NCBI GenBank assembly: GCA_045837725.1 | Contig: JBEWZL010000282.1 | Coordinates: 1-64,000 of the forward strand | Reading direction: 5' to 3' | DNA: 64,000 nucleotides | Source: Vermamoeba vermiformis | Lineage: Eukaryota; Tubulinea; Echinamoebida | Part shown: positions 1-11,266 of the stretch, one piece after another | How positions within the stretch are numbered: position 1 is the first letter of the stretch | Layout: the number at the start of each line of letters is the position of its first letter | Notes under the pieces: generated by a model | What the model saw: only the letters and a program-made list of their open reading frames with translations | Told to the model about the DNA's origin: nothing | Database searches by the model: none | Program-made: the position numbers and the translations under genes

Positions 1-370
1 AAGAGTTGGCAAGAGCGAGAAAGCAGTTCCCTGACTGCAACTTGTAAGTAACGTACTTTTAAATAATAATTCAATTTTTTAACTAACTCAAGCAGCAACT
101 TGAATCATCCCGATGCGATCTACGCTCGCACGCTCTATTGCAGGGCTTCTCGTATGGAGCAGTACACCAGCATTCTATTGCTGGGCGAGAAGCTCAAACG
201 AGATGCCATCATTCGAGACTACATCGAAGGTAAGTACTTAGTTTATTTTATCTTATTTTGTGAAAATTTTACTAATTGATTTGTTTTTAGCTCTCACCGG
301 CCAGCTTGATGAATCCGTAGGACCTTTTGTTGACCTCGATGCGGAATTAGCCGCACGAGGCTTGAATTAA
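1..370 (+). CDS. 3' end of unrecognised gene (partial)
   Basis: Three exons (1-43, 144-229, 290-370) are joined by introns with GTAAGT donors and CAG/TAG acceptors. Spliced, they give an open C-terminus of about 68 residues ending in LAARGLN and a TAA stop. The reading runs from ELARARKQFPDC through MEQYTSILLLGEKLKRDA to the end, and looks helical and charged. The gene starts left of the window. I do not recognise the family. The last part of this coding exon, from about 338, recurs in degraded form at about 542-570 inside the repeat array just downstream, so the array has picked up or duplicated the end of this gene. Confidence 0.6.
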
Positions 371-400
371 TCAATAATTCGGTACTTGTAATTGGCCGTA

Positions 401-1053
401 AGGCCCCCCCCGTCCCCCTGGCGGACGGGGTCTTATTAAATAAATATACCCCCGTCCCCTTGGCGGACGGGTATCAACCAATTTTGTAATTTGCGGATTT
501 CTGAGGCTGAACCTGAAAGGTTAGGTACTACTTTCCAACCTGACCTCAATGCGGAATCAGCCGCACGACGTTGCTGATACTTGTAATTGGCTTTATGCCC
601 CCCCCCCATCCCCCTGGCGGACGGGGTCCTATTAAATAAATATACCCCCGTCCCCCTGGCGGACGGGTATCCATCAAGTATTTCAAGCCCAACATACCTG
701 AGGCTGAACCACACAGGTCAGGTATAAAGTAAGCACCTAGTGAGGTTGAGGTTGTGCATTAGCATTGAGTATGTACCTGATGCTGAACCTATCAGGTTGA
801 GGTATTTGCTACAAACCTGATGCAGGAGGTAAAGGTACATGACAGCGATCCCGAGGTGGATACAGCACCCCCCCGTCCGCCAGGCGGACGGGTCCTTATT
901 AAATTAATATACCCCCGTCCGCCAGGCGGACGGGTATCCATCAATTTTATAACTGGGTATACCTCAGGCTGAACCTGGCAGGTTAGGTACTATTTACTTT
1001 CCCAGTGTAGCATGGGTTGATAACGTGCCCCCGTCCACCTGGCGGACAGGGTC
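401..1053. repeat. array of GC-rich palindromes with AT spacers
   Basis: A short palindrome of the form CCCGTCC...GGACGGG occurs in pairs at about 407-430 and 449-471, 598-626 and 645-668, and 868-892 and 911-933, with a last single copy at 1027-1051. The two members of a pair are separated by an A+T-rich spacer (TTATTAAATAAATATA or close). Between pairs is a second, weaker inverted motif of the form GCTGAACCT...AGGTTAGGTA at about 501-529, 697-725, 777-805 and 961-992. The unit repeats every 190-270 bases. Any strand of the array can fold into strong hairpins. I see no coding sense in it. Confidence 0.85.
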
Positions 1054-2703
1054 AGTTATCAACTAAGGCACCAATTTCCCAGTATACAGGCTACTCCAAA
1101 CATCTTGTTTATTTAATGTCCATACATTGGCCATGGATGGCGGCTGATTTGTACAAATGTTTGATTGGCCTCTATGGCTGACTTGCCTCACACCCAACCG
1201 CAGCCCCACCAGCCCTAACCCTAAAGGGTCATGATAACTAGAGCTAAAAAACTTACAGGACAAGTCTGCACAGATCCAGGTCTCATCCTGGGGCACGAAG
1301 AAATTTCAGCTACACAAGTCTGGTAATGGTTTTCAGACCAGATCTTTGCATTACCTAATAAGGAATTAAATGGATCTGGCTTAGACCACTTAATTTAGAC
1401 TTACCAATCAACTCGATAGACTCTCTAGGTGATGGTAAGCACCTGCTATCACCATGAAAGCATTCTGTGCAAACTTTTCTAAATTTGAATTTCTCATCAG
1501 ATTAATTTAGAAATTAGTAAAAATTAATGGGAAGTTCTAAAATTTCATTCCTTACCCTTGTTTCACTTCTAATAAAATTGCCTTCACTTGTAGAATATTC
1601 CCTTAAAGCCACTCCTCAGAGAACACCCACCATAAGCTCCTGGACCTCATCCCCTGCAATCCAGCTGAGATGTGAAAATATAAATATTTTGACGCCATGG
1701 ATAGCTTAAACAATGGTATTGCTAATGAGGAATCTGCTGGAGGATCTGAATAGATCTAGCACCAAAAAACGGTCATTTTTGCTTGAACCAGCCCTGGGGG
1801 GTTTGTGGTCAAAATTTGGCCATACCATATGCTGTTATAGCATATGCTTTCAATAACAGCACATGCAGTCATGGAAAAAAATAGGGCATCATGGTCTTCA
1901 ATAATGGCACGTGCTTTTGTTGCAAATAATAGCATATCATATGCTAAAAAATAGCATATGCTAATAAACGTAAATTCCGGAGTGCCAACTTCTTCCTACC
2001 AATCAGCCAGTAGATCCAGGATCTGGTCTAAATAATGTGCCACTGCTGACAACCCTATACTTTCCCAATTGCTGTGACTTTACTAGGGATATATTCCCCC
2101 TAGTATAAAGATGCAAATTGGACAAATAAAACATTATGCATAAAATCTTACATGTAAAAGGCTTTTTTAACAATTTAACCAATTCTGCCTCATTAATTAA
2201 TTTGCTGACCGAGTCTATTTGCACACTTGGCTCACCTTCTGCACTTTGTGCCAAAGTCTGCAGCAGTGAGCCAAGACACGCAAAGAATCAACGTGGCAAA
2301 TCTGATAAAAAGAATTTGCATCAAAGAAAGCCCAATTGGAGTGACAAAAAAGATTAGTAGAGCTTTGATAGTGCTGCAAGATCTCGACAACAGAGGCTGT
2401 AATATCAATTCAGTTGCTCTCCTAACCAAGCCCTTTATTTACTCCAATAGCAATGCACCTGGAAAGGAGCATTCATTTCAAAAGGTCCACCCAATTCAAC
2501 AATGTTCAGCACTGACAAAAACAGTTCAATTTAAATTAAATCTAAATGAAAGAACAAAAATAAAATGCAACTGGGTGGTACTGCATTGTTCTATGTAGTG
2601 CATTATGGCACAGGGTGTGCTGTAGCTGGAATATTTAACCTGCTATTCACAGCTATAACATTAAACAAGGCTGACAGGTAAGGCTTCACAGTCAGCAATA
2701 TGT
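1054..2703. other. gene-poor, CpG-poor stretch
   Basis: I find no convincing gene here. Open frames exist (for example 2227-2598, plus) but none resembles a known family and none has a plausible exon structure. The sequence differs in style from its surroundings: CG dinucleotides are rare while TG and CA are common, and from 2387 to 3073 there is no CG at all. That blank runs into the last exons of PARP1. The stretch could be a decayed mobile element or simply methylated intergenic DNA. Confidence 0.6.
1820..1965. repeat. cluster of AGCATATGCT palindromes
   Basis: The palindromic decamer AGCATATGCT and close variants occur at about 1827-1848 (ATATGCTGTTATAGCATATG) and 1930-1962 (AGCATATCATATGCT, then TAGCATATGCTA). 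They are separated by variants such as AACAGCACATGC. Nested inverted copies like these are typical of the ends of small non-autonomous elements, but no clear target duplication is visible. Confidence 0.5.
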
Positions 2704-5700
2704 TTATTTCTTCTTTTTGAAATTAAATTCAATTTGCAACAGGTATTTCAGCTTGACTTGAGCTGTGTCATATACAATGAACTCATTGTACAACAATTCA
2801 CTCTTTTTCACTGCCTCTGACTTCACACATTTACCAAATGGCACCACAACATCACCATCAATTGTCTTTGTGTGTGCATCATCTGGGATTGTTGTTCCTA
2901 CACCTTTGGTACTATCATAGCCTGTTAAAACACATCAATATGGAAATCATTCACCCCCCAAGTTAACTTACCCTTTGGTGGTTTGTCCATGTACTTAGCT
3001 TTCTTTAATTCATACATTTCACCCAAGGCCACTTCTGCAAGCAGCATCAATGCCACAGGGCTGTCTTTGTTTGCGTGACAGTAATTGGCACTCTTTGAAA
3101 CCAAATCAGCGAAGTAGAGGCCTTTGCCAAACATATAGCCTGTAACTGGAGCTTCAGGCGGTGCAATACGAAGACCCTTGATGTATGTGTTACTACCGTA
3201 ATTGGTGGATTTGATTGCGACATACCTGCGAGAGAATGCCAACAAAGTTGGTTAATCTGCTGCCGTGCCACAGCAGCATTTTGTTTTTCAATTTTTCGTA
3301 CTTCTTGTAGTTCGTTGCTTCATTGGCACGATCAACTTTAAACACCTCTTTCACTTTCAGCGTATAATCTGTATGCGTTGGTGCGTGCGTATTCTTCACA
3401 TATTCTACGATCTAGTAATTTTAGGTTAAATTTAACGTCACGCTATTGAGTAGGACTCTCTATTACCATTTGGAACTCATCCGAGTCATGATCAAGCGGC
3501 TCCATGGCGCAATTAAGCTTCTTGTAGTGACTCTCTAGCGGGTCATCAGTATCGTCGTCCGCTGAGCGCAACAACGTAGTGGCAATTTCCATCTCCAGCA
3601 ACGAGTAGATCAAATCGACTTTCTCTTGCAGCTGCTCTTGGCTGTCAATAATAGTGGGATTGTCCATGCCAAACGAATGCGGGATCAGTGTGTAAAATCT
3701 GTTCGTAGCATCTGTACGTGGTTAGTACCTTCACAAAATCAAGGCAAGTCACTTACCGACAAACTTGGCTTTCGGTGCGTTGCCTTGCTTAATTAACTCT
3801 TGAATCTCGGTAAGCACCTTGTAACCTTCCATCAAATGGCTTTTGCTCAATTTGCCAAGCGGCATCTGTATTGTGTTAAGCTATCAAATCACTTCACTTA
3901 AACTCTACGCACCTGTTGCACGTCAATCTCCATTTCTAGGAGTGCACGCTTCATGGCTCTGCAAAGTGATTTAATATAGCGCCGCATTAAATCAAAGTCA
4001 CGTACTTGGTATCGAACATCAGCTCGATGAGCGAGGCTAATCGCTGATCTAACTGCGACTTTAGACTTGTCGAATTCTTTTTCTTTGATCTCTTCATCTT
4101 CTTTTTTCATTCCAAAATCGAGTTCGATGGGATAAAACTTTCCTGGCTGCTTGACGAAGTTCTTTCTATTACTCCATTCGTTTAAAGTCTTCTCGTAGTA
4201 CAACTTTTCGAAGTTCTTTTTAGCCGCTGCCTTTGTTGCAAACTGCTCTAGCTTGTTGCCGCCAATAGTCGTGCCTACTCTGCCCCACTTACGGAACACG
4301 TACCACTTGTTGCCATTGTCTTCTTCTAGCAGCTGCAGAGCATAATACGAGTTTGTACCCTTCATAATGTCTGCGCGCATGGTAATTACTAAATACCGCC
4401 GAAAAATTGAAGCTTACCAGTCAAATTCAACATAACGTTGAAAATATCTGACTTTTCTTCCAACACGTGACAGTCTTCGTCGCGACCCGAGTCAGGATCT
4501 ACAGCGGAATTGCCCTTGATTTTTAACTTCTTCTTTGTCGGGTCGCCTAAGAGACATCAGTGATGATGCGCAAATGTACGCGTAGCATTGCATTACATAC
4601 CTTCGCCCTCATCTCCTTCGCCAGCCTCCCATTTCTTTTGCAAACTTCCTTTACTCGAAGCACCGCGTTTGAGCTTCGGTTTCTCCGCTGGCTTGTCTTC
4701 TTCGACCACTAATTTAATCGGCTCGCTAGGTATCCACTGTCGCGGCTTGCCAAAAAAGGTGTATTTCTAATTCGAAATGAGTACACGCCGCTAAGCTTTG
4801 ATCGTTGCTACCTTTTGATCACAAGCCTTGCCTTCTTTAATGGAGTCATAAATGTATTGTTCTTTGTACATCGGAATATTTAACTGCACGGCGGCTTTGA
4901 ACTTGGCGGGTTTGGTTTGCTCGAACAAAATTTTCATGTCAGCAATGACGTGCGATACGTGGCGTTCTAACATAAGGGTGAGCACCGTTTGAATGGAAAA
5001 AATTGAGCTATTGCTTACCAATCGTCGTGCTGTATTGTCCTCCGTATTTGCGAATTAGATTTTTAACTTCTTCTCGAGGTCTAACAAAGAGCAATGTTAG
5101 CTACGAGACAATTCGAAATACAAGTCACGTACTTAGAGAGTTTGCCAACAATAGCGAACACTTGGTCTTCAAATATTCGATCGAGCGGCTTTTCTTCGTA
5201 TTTAATTTCCATCTCCATTTCTGACTCCTGAGTTTGATTGTTATTGTTGTTATTGTTGCTGACATTAGACGTTGATTTGTTGAAGTTCTTATCGAAGTCA
5301 TCGGGCAATTTCGGAATTATTTTTTTCAGCATTTTACGCTAATCTTTACGTTAGTACACGATAGCACAACACTCATTTCATTATAACGAACGTACTTGTT
5401 TAAATTTGAATTTTGCAAGCCATTTGTCGTCAAGCTCTTCTGGATCTGGCATCAGCCACTCAGTTCTTTTAATATCCTTCGACTTGAATAGACACCTAAG
5501 ACGGTCATTGTTACATTGATTCGATCGTGTTGCCTTTGACTTACTTGGACCAGGCCGTTGATCCCGTGCACGCATACTCCTCTCCGTCGAGGCACACCAA
5601 ATCACCGTCGCCGCACTCGGGACACTTTGGCGTCGCACCAAACAACATTCCAGCGGCACAACGATCGACCAATTTTTGAACTCCACCGTGCGTGGGTTGA

Positions 5701-6492
5701 TTGTTTAGCTCGAGCATGTACCTGAATTAATGAGTGCGTGAGTTACCTAACGAAAGCAGGACTTACTTCAAAGTATCGTTTTCGACCTTCTTCAACTTAT
5801 CTTTCAAATCCCACAATAACTTGTTTTCCTCGGCAAGTGCTTTCTTGTATTCCTCGTCCTCTTCGTCTCCTTCGTCGCCATTCAATTTCTGTTTTTTGAC
5901 AACTTTGCCATCGAGTTCATCTTCTGCAGCTCGTTTTTTACCCTTATATATGAACTTAAAACATATTATGGCACGGTATTAAACGTACTTTTCCGTGCGT
6001 TTCCTCGATTTTTTCTTGCAATTTTTGTTGATCCGCCCACCGCAGCTTGTTGAAGCCTAATTTGCGTTTGTAAGAATTAACACTAACAATATATTCACAA
6101 AATATATTACCTGAAAACAATCCAACGTCATAAGCAAGCTTTGACCACGACTTGAAGAAGCAGTCCCAATGATGCCAGATGGGAAACTCGCCGTCGAATT
6201 TTGAAGATTGAACCATTTTTCCTAGGCGAAGCGCTTCTTGTTTAATCGGTTTGTTGCATCCTTTTTCAAAATTTTAGTCGGGTATCGTAAAATTAATATA
6301 AAATATTAATTTAATTTCCTGGAACACGTAGTATGGTGCAATGCACTTATTATTATTGTACACAATAGTATTGCCATCTTACTATTTTTTGAAAGCTTAA
6401 TTGCGGATGGGCTGTCAAAAATTACCTTTACACGTTGAGCGGCCACTGGCCGCGTATTCTATCTTGAACGGCCGCTTAGTAGTTGCGTCCAT
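2704..6492 (-). CDS. PARP1: poly(ADP-ribose) polymerase 1
   Basis: Nuclear enzyme that senses DNA breaks and builds poly(ADP-ribose) from NAD+. The start is a 67-base first exon (6426-6492) whose end, GRSTCKG, joins the next exon to complete the CxxC of zinc finger 1; the finger continues as [20 protein letters not shown]. In order follow LRWADQ, a PADR1 domain ([16 protein letters not shown], then a CPEC zinc site), BRCT, a WGR domain ([17 protein letters not shown]), the helical regulatory domain and the ART catalytic domain. The catalytic triad is visible: His in [11 protein letters not shown], Tyr in GKGLYFAD and Glu in [28 protein letters not shown] matches animal PARP1 closely. Only one N-terminal finger is present, where vertebrate PARP1 has two, and a short Asn run (SNNNNNNNQ) precedes BRCT. 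At least ten introns. The last two exons lie in CpG-free DNA. Confidence 0.95.
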
Positions 6493-6560
6493 GTATTATG
6501 CGCCTGGAATTAATGAACAAAAACAAATGCGGGCTTGTGTTCGTGCCAACAACAACAATG

Positions 6561-6568
6561 GCGCCAAA
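6561..6568 (-). promoter_or_regulatory. E2F-like site upstream of PARP1
   Basis: The minus strand reads TTTGGCGC here, within ATTTGGCGCCATTG, about 70 bases upstream of the PARP1 ATG. TTTSSCGC is the classical E2F/DP core, and E2F control of replication and repair genes is known widely in eukaryotes. A single short match can occur by chance, so this is only suggestive. Confidence 0.35.
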
Positions 6569-6673
6569 TTGCAAGTTCTTTCACCCCATTTTTTGACCTG
6601 ATCAGATCGCAAGAACGAACTCATTAAATTAAGTTAAGAGTTATATGCGATGTTTACAAATTAATTTGCTTTA

Positions 6674-7444
6674 TTACAGTTTGGCAGTATTTACATAGTC
6701 GCTCAATCTCAGCCAGGCAATCTTGAATATTTGTTTCAAGGCCTCATCAATCTCTTGGCTCTTACTGTTGTTAATGCGCGTCTTCATGCCGTTAATAATG
6801 GCTTCCTTTTTGTTCTCGCGCACGCAGATAATGAATGGAAATTCGAATTTCGTTTTGTACGCTGCATTGAGCTCATCAAATAATCTAACCTCGTCGGCAG
6901 TCAATGAGTCCAATCCTAATATTAATGAATTGAATTAAATGAAATATCTGTTAACGATCCGCACGAGCTTCACGTCAATTACAATTTAATCCACTGTAAT
7001 AATTCAAAGGAAAGATTTCACTATTCTTACCTGCTGACTTTTGCTCGGAGGTCGATGAGGGAGTCAAAGTGCCTGCTTTAGCAGCTCGGCCAACAAGATC
7101 TGGATCAGAAAAAATTACAAAACGCTCCAAAATAATAATATACCGCACAAGGCATATTACCTGGGTGTGCTTTAATTAAATCTAATTTTTTCTCTTCGCT
7201 AGCTGCCTGCACAGTTTGGCACATTAAATTATGAATTTCTTCAAGGGTTAAATTAGCGAGCTCTGCTTCAAAATTAATAAATTACGCGTCAGAGTAATAC
7301 GTGCATGTACGTACTGCTTCTGTGGATATTAAAAACCTCGCGCACGACCCAGGGAGACTCTTCGAAGATAAATCCAACATGTTTGACAGCGTCTTCCGTA
7401 TTTAATTGAACCAACTCTTGCAATGTGATTTTGTTTTTGAGCAT
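6674..7444 (-). CDS. URAD: OHCU decarboxylase (uric acid pathway)
   Basis: 2-oxo-4-hydroxy-4-carboxy-5-ureidoimidazoline decarboxylase, which turns the unstable product of uricase and HIU hydrolase into S-allantoin. Four exons: start MLKNKITLQELVQLN, then ELANLTLEEIHNLM with the KKLDLIKAHPD segment holding the catalytic His, then DLVGRAAKAGTLTPSS, then the last exon with FPFIICVRENKKEAI. The length, about 175 residues, is normal. The C-terminus is NTAKL, and AKL fits a type 1 peroxisomal targeting signal, as expected for this pathway. Its start faces the HDAC start only 113 bases away, so the two probably share a promoter region. Confidence 0.93.
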
Positions 7445-7557
7445 TGTATGATTCAGTTGTTGATTTCCGTTGATGATTTTATTAAAAAAGATTTATTCGT
7501 CCTCCTGTTTATTTTATTTCCACCACACGCGATAGATCAACACCAAGCAGTATAACC
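7445..7557. promoter_or_regulatory. short divergent promoter region, URAD/HDAC
   Basis: Only 113 bases separate the two divergent start codons. The stretch must hold the 5' untranslated sequence and at least the core promoters of both genes. I see no clear TATA box or operator-like motif. Confidence 0.5.
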
Positions 7558-9316
7558 ATGAGCACTGGCTTCGTATGGCACGAGTTGTATATGTGGCATA
7601 ACAACGGAATGTCCGTTGCGTATTATTACCCAAACGCAAGTATGAATTTCGATAGAACTGGCTTTTCAAACGATTTAAAATTATAATTATTATTGCACTA
7701 ATATGTAGCACACATTATAGTCGAAGTCCCACGTTTAATCGCTGCTCTTAGTTCCATCTCGCTTTTTTCCTTTTTTATTTATTTATTAAATTCTATAGAG
7801 GACTTCCTCGAGCCTGGATTGAGCCACTTCGAGTCGCCATCAACTAAAAGAAGATTTTACAACTTGCTCACAGCCAGCAACTTCATCGACCAATTAAGTA
7901 CGATCCGCAGGAGTATAAACGAACCTAATATCATTGTTTAGCCACAATTAAACCTCGCCATGCTACCGATGAAGATGTGCTCATGTTTCATACCTCTGAT
8001 TACTTGCAAAAAGTGAAGGTAAGCGAGATCTACTCGGACAGACACGGGTGCTAATTTGTCACATCCAGGCAATTAGCAACACTGATCGTGGTGGTGAAGT
8101 CACTCCCCTCGTGATCGTATCACCTGGAAGCTATGAGATCGCACTGCTGTCGCTCGGTGGTTGCTTGGAAGCATTGGACAAGGTACCTATTTGATGCGAC
8201 TTAACTCAGCTTAGTGCATTAACTCACCGCAAACAGATCATGTCACAACAAGTTCGCAATGCCTACGCCCTGGTAAGACCGCCTGGGCATCATGCTGAGT
8301 CCGACAAAGGCATGGGCTACTGCATCTTTGGCAACGTGGCCATCACCGCCATGTACGCGAAGAAAAAATACAACTTGAAGAGAATCGCAGTCGTAAGTTA
8401 CACGAACCTGCATCAAATGCGCCGTACTTACGAATGTTGCAGGTCGATTGGGATGTACACCATGGCAACGGCACTCAGAGCGCATTTTACAAAGATCCCA
8501 GCGTGTTGTTCATTTCGATCCATCAAAACAAAAACTTCCCTATTGGTAAAATAATGCTGATTTAATTTAAGACCTCTATTAATACTACAGTTAGATACTG
8601 GTATGGTCGAAGAGAACGGTGAGGGTGAAGGTGAAGGATTCAACATTAACATTCCCTTGCCTCCTGGATCTGGTTACGGTGCCTATGACTGTAAGTCCAT
8701 TCGTATCCGCACTGCAAAATAGAAGATCTAACAACTTGTTAGATGCGTTTGAACAAGTTGTCGTTCCAGCACTTGATATTTACAAGCCTGAATTAATTCT
8801 CGTGTCCTCTGGATTTGGTAAGAAATTAGCACTATTTCGCGTTTAAGTTTTAATCGCGCCAATTTTAGACGCTTGTTTCATGGACCCGCAAGGCAGCATG
8901 TTGTTGAGCTCTTCGGACTTCAGAAACATGGCACGATTGGTAAAAATTGCGGCTGAAAAGTGAGTGGATTCGCATCGCGCTATCAAACACTCCAAGATAA
9001 CACTCTACAGGCATTGTCAAGGTCGTTTGCTCGTGGCCCACGAAGGCGGCTACTCGAATGAACAAGTGCCTTTCTGCGGGGTGGCTGTCGTCGAAGAATT
9101 GAGTGGTAAAGACTCAGGCATCAATGATCCTTTTGCCGCTGTAAGTAATTGTGTTCCCGCTGCGCGCGATTAATACTGACCTATTTGCCAAATTAGGAAA
9201 TTCGCATGATGGGCGATCAAGAGCTTCAACCTCATCAAGAGAAGCGAATTCTACTATCCGCTGCACTGCTTCCTAAGCTTAAAGAAAATACCGCAAAGAT
9301 TTTTGGAACTATTTAG
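7558..9316 (+). CDS. class II histone deacetylase family protein
   Basis: Zinc-dependent deacetylase of the HDAC/acetylpolyamine amidohydrolase fold. Exon 1 gives [17 protein letters not shown], and the next exon, at about 7800, gives [15 protein letters not shown]. Conserved blocks follow: [10 protein letters not shown] with the catalytic His pair, [20 protein letters not shown] with zinc-binding Asp and His, VSSGFDA with zinc-binding Asp, and LVAHEGGYS near the end. Ten exons, about 370 residues, single domain. The [12 protein letters not shown] opening and overall spacing resemble the bacterial group called class II histone deacetylase more than animal HDAC4-10, so an old transfer from bacteria followed by intron gain is possible. 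The substrate could be histones, other proteins or polyamines. There is no targeting signal that I can see. Confidence 0.92.
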
Positions 9317-9522
9317 TGTAATTCTTTTGAATACAGCACTGGAATTTCAAACGGTAATTATTTATGTTACAGCTGCAGAATTTTTCGGGTTCACTCACCG
9401 GAAATTAGGATAGCTCCGAAAAATTTATTATTACCATATTTGGACTATTTTCTCTCGCGATGATCAATCCTTTAGGTTAGAAAAGCGTGCGCAAATAATT
9501 TAATTTAGAGCTCCTAATCACC

Positions 9523-10465
9523 ATGATTGAATTCGACTTGGAAAAATTTGACCCTATACCGGGAGTGCCAGTGGCATTCTCAGCACAAAAATTCGAGCCT
9601 AATTACCCAGCTATGAGTTGCGCATTTACGCAATTCATTGCCATCGTCATCATCGCCCTGATTATGACTTGGTACTTTGCAAAACAACAAACCTGGCTGG
9701 ATCGGCTGATTTTTGGTTGGTTTGCTTTCGACGCAATGATCCACACCTTCATGGAAGGTTCATTCGTATACGCTTCATTAGAAAACAGATTTCATGGCGG
9801 AGTATCTACTTCGGCTTTGCCTCGCCCGATCACGTGCGTTTGTAAGTAGATGCGTGCCAAAAATACGTCTATTTCTAACCTTACTCAGGGACTGAATACG
9901 GAAAGGCTGATTATCGATGGCTCTACGGCGATCCTAACATTGTCGGGTTAGAAATGTGCGTCTAAATTAATTGAAAATTACCATACTTATCTGACGGAAA
10001 TTGTAGCGTGACGGTACTTATGGAAGCGCCTCTTTGCTGGTTGATATTGTACGGGGTAAGTTCATTCTTCATTTTACCTAGTATTTGTTGCACGAAAGAA
10101 AGGGTTAAAAGAGCTGACACCTTGACAAGATCTTGAAGAACTCGAATTGGCGCCATGTTGTACAATTAGTGTAAGTTTAGAACTTAATACCTTCAATGAG
10201 ATAACGTGTTGATAGAATTTGCCTTGGCGAGGTGTACGGCCTGTACGAGACTTTTGTTCCTGAGTGGATCTACGGCAGCCCAAACTTAGATGGAAGTTCA
10301 TTCCTCTATTTTTGGATCTATCTTGGATCTAATATCCCTTGGCTAGTCATTCCATTGCTGCTAATAGCACAATCTGCCTACGAGATATCCATGGCCTTCA
10401 AAGTCAAAACTTACTACGAATCCAACAATACAATGCTCAAGCTTCGCGCAAAAATGGCCAGTTAA
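9523..10465 (+). CDS. EBP: EBP-family sterol delta8-delta7 isomerase
   Basis: Emopamil-binding-protein family enzyme that moves the sterol ring double bond from C8 to C7 in the endoplasmic reticulum membrane. The protein is about 220 residues with several hydrophobic segments, for example FTQFIAIVIIALIMTWYFA. The diagnostic HxxxEG motif is in AMIHTFMEGSFVY. After the first intron (9843 to about 9889) comes WTEYGKADYRW, matching the LWKEYAKGDSRY block of human EBP, then GEVYGLYETFVPEW, and the closing segment FYFW-like YFWIYLGSNIPWLVIP. Five exons. The C-terminal tail is basic (LKLRAKMAS). It lies 207 bases after the HDAC gene in the same direction. Confidence 0.9.
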
Positions 10466-10569
10466 TCACTGTACAATAGTTACCATTAAAGAGCGATTTT
10501 GTATAGCGAGAAAATCTTTGAATTCACGAATAATTTCATTCAATTTTACAGCAAGATCGAGGCGAACAA

Positions 10570-11234
10570 ATGTCGAAATTACTCACACACCTTACTTGGG
10601 CCTCAATTACGTCAGGCGTACTGTATTATAGCAACCCGACGCCCCAGTCATTCGATTGTTATGTCAACGAGAGATTGAAATACAAAAAAGAAAAGGAGCC
10701 GTAAGTAATAATTAAATATTTTATTTTAAGAATACCATCTTGTGTGAGTATGAAAATATATTGTTTAGCTAAATTAAATTTTTTGGTCTACTTGATTATG
10801 AATTTTCTCGATCTGCCCTCAAATAATTTTTAACCTAGCGTTTATTTTGAAACGCTGCTGTATTAATATTTACAGTGAGTTTGCAAACTCATTTTGGGGA
10901 ACCGGAGTTGGACAAACGATTCTTGGGTTGGCTGTCAAATACACTTCAGAAAAACAATACAAAAGCTACGGTTTATTCTCCACTTTGAAGGTAATAGCAT
11001 TAAAATAACTACAACCACATTGTTAATATCCTACAGGTACACGCGCAAGACGATCCGAATTCAGCTTACTTAACCTTCATTGGCGCTGCTGGTCGGTGGC
11101 ATTTTATTGAACGATTATCAAAAAATGTTACCGAGCAAGAGATTAAACAACAAGCTAGTGAAGGATTTCAAATCGGAAATATTGTAATTAAATGGAAGGA
11201 GGAAGATCCAAAGCAACAACCAACCAAAAAATAA
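10570..11234 (+). CDS. small protein of unknown function
   Basis: Three exons (10570-10699, about 10876-10991, about 11038-11234) splice cleanly into about 147 residues starting MSKLLTHLTWASITSGVLYY and ending KQQPTKK. The N-terminus is hydrophobic and could be a membrane or mitochondrial segment. The middle is GTGVGQTILGLAVKYTSEKQ and the C-terminal third is charged. I do not recognise the family. The stop lies 33 bases from the convergent stop of the minus-strand methyltransferase gene, so the two 3' ends nearly or fully overlap in transcripts. Confidence 0.6.
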
Positions 11235-11266
11235 AGTACTCACTTATAGTTGTATTTTACTATATG

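Noticed and set aside
371-1060. CRISPR-like array
   Set aside because: Repeats are palindromic and paired with variable, degenerate spacing; the genome is eukaryotic and there are no cas genes.
1063-1296. 77-codon minus-strand open frame in the repeat region
   Set aside because: No homology that I know, no exon partners, and it lies in repeat-derived CpG-poor DNA.
2227-2598. 123-codon plus-strand open frame upstream of the PARP1 stop
   Set aside because: Low-complexity style, no recognisable motif, and no conserved start context; likely chance in AT-rich CpG-poor DNA.
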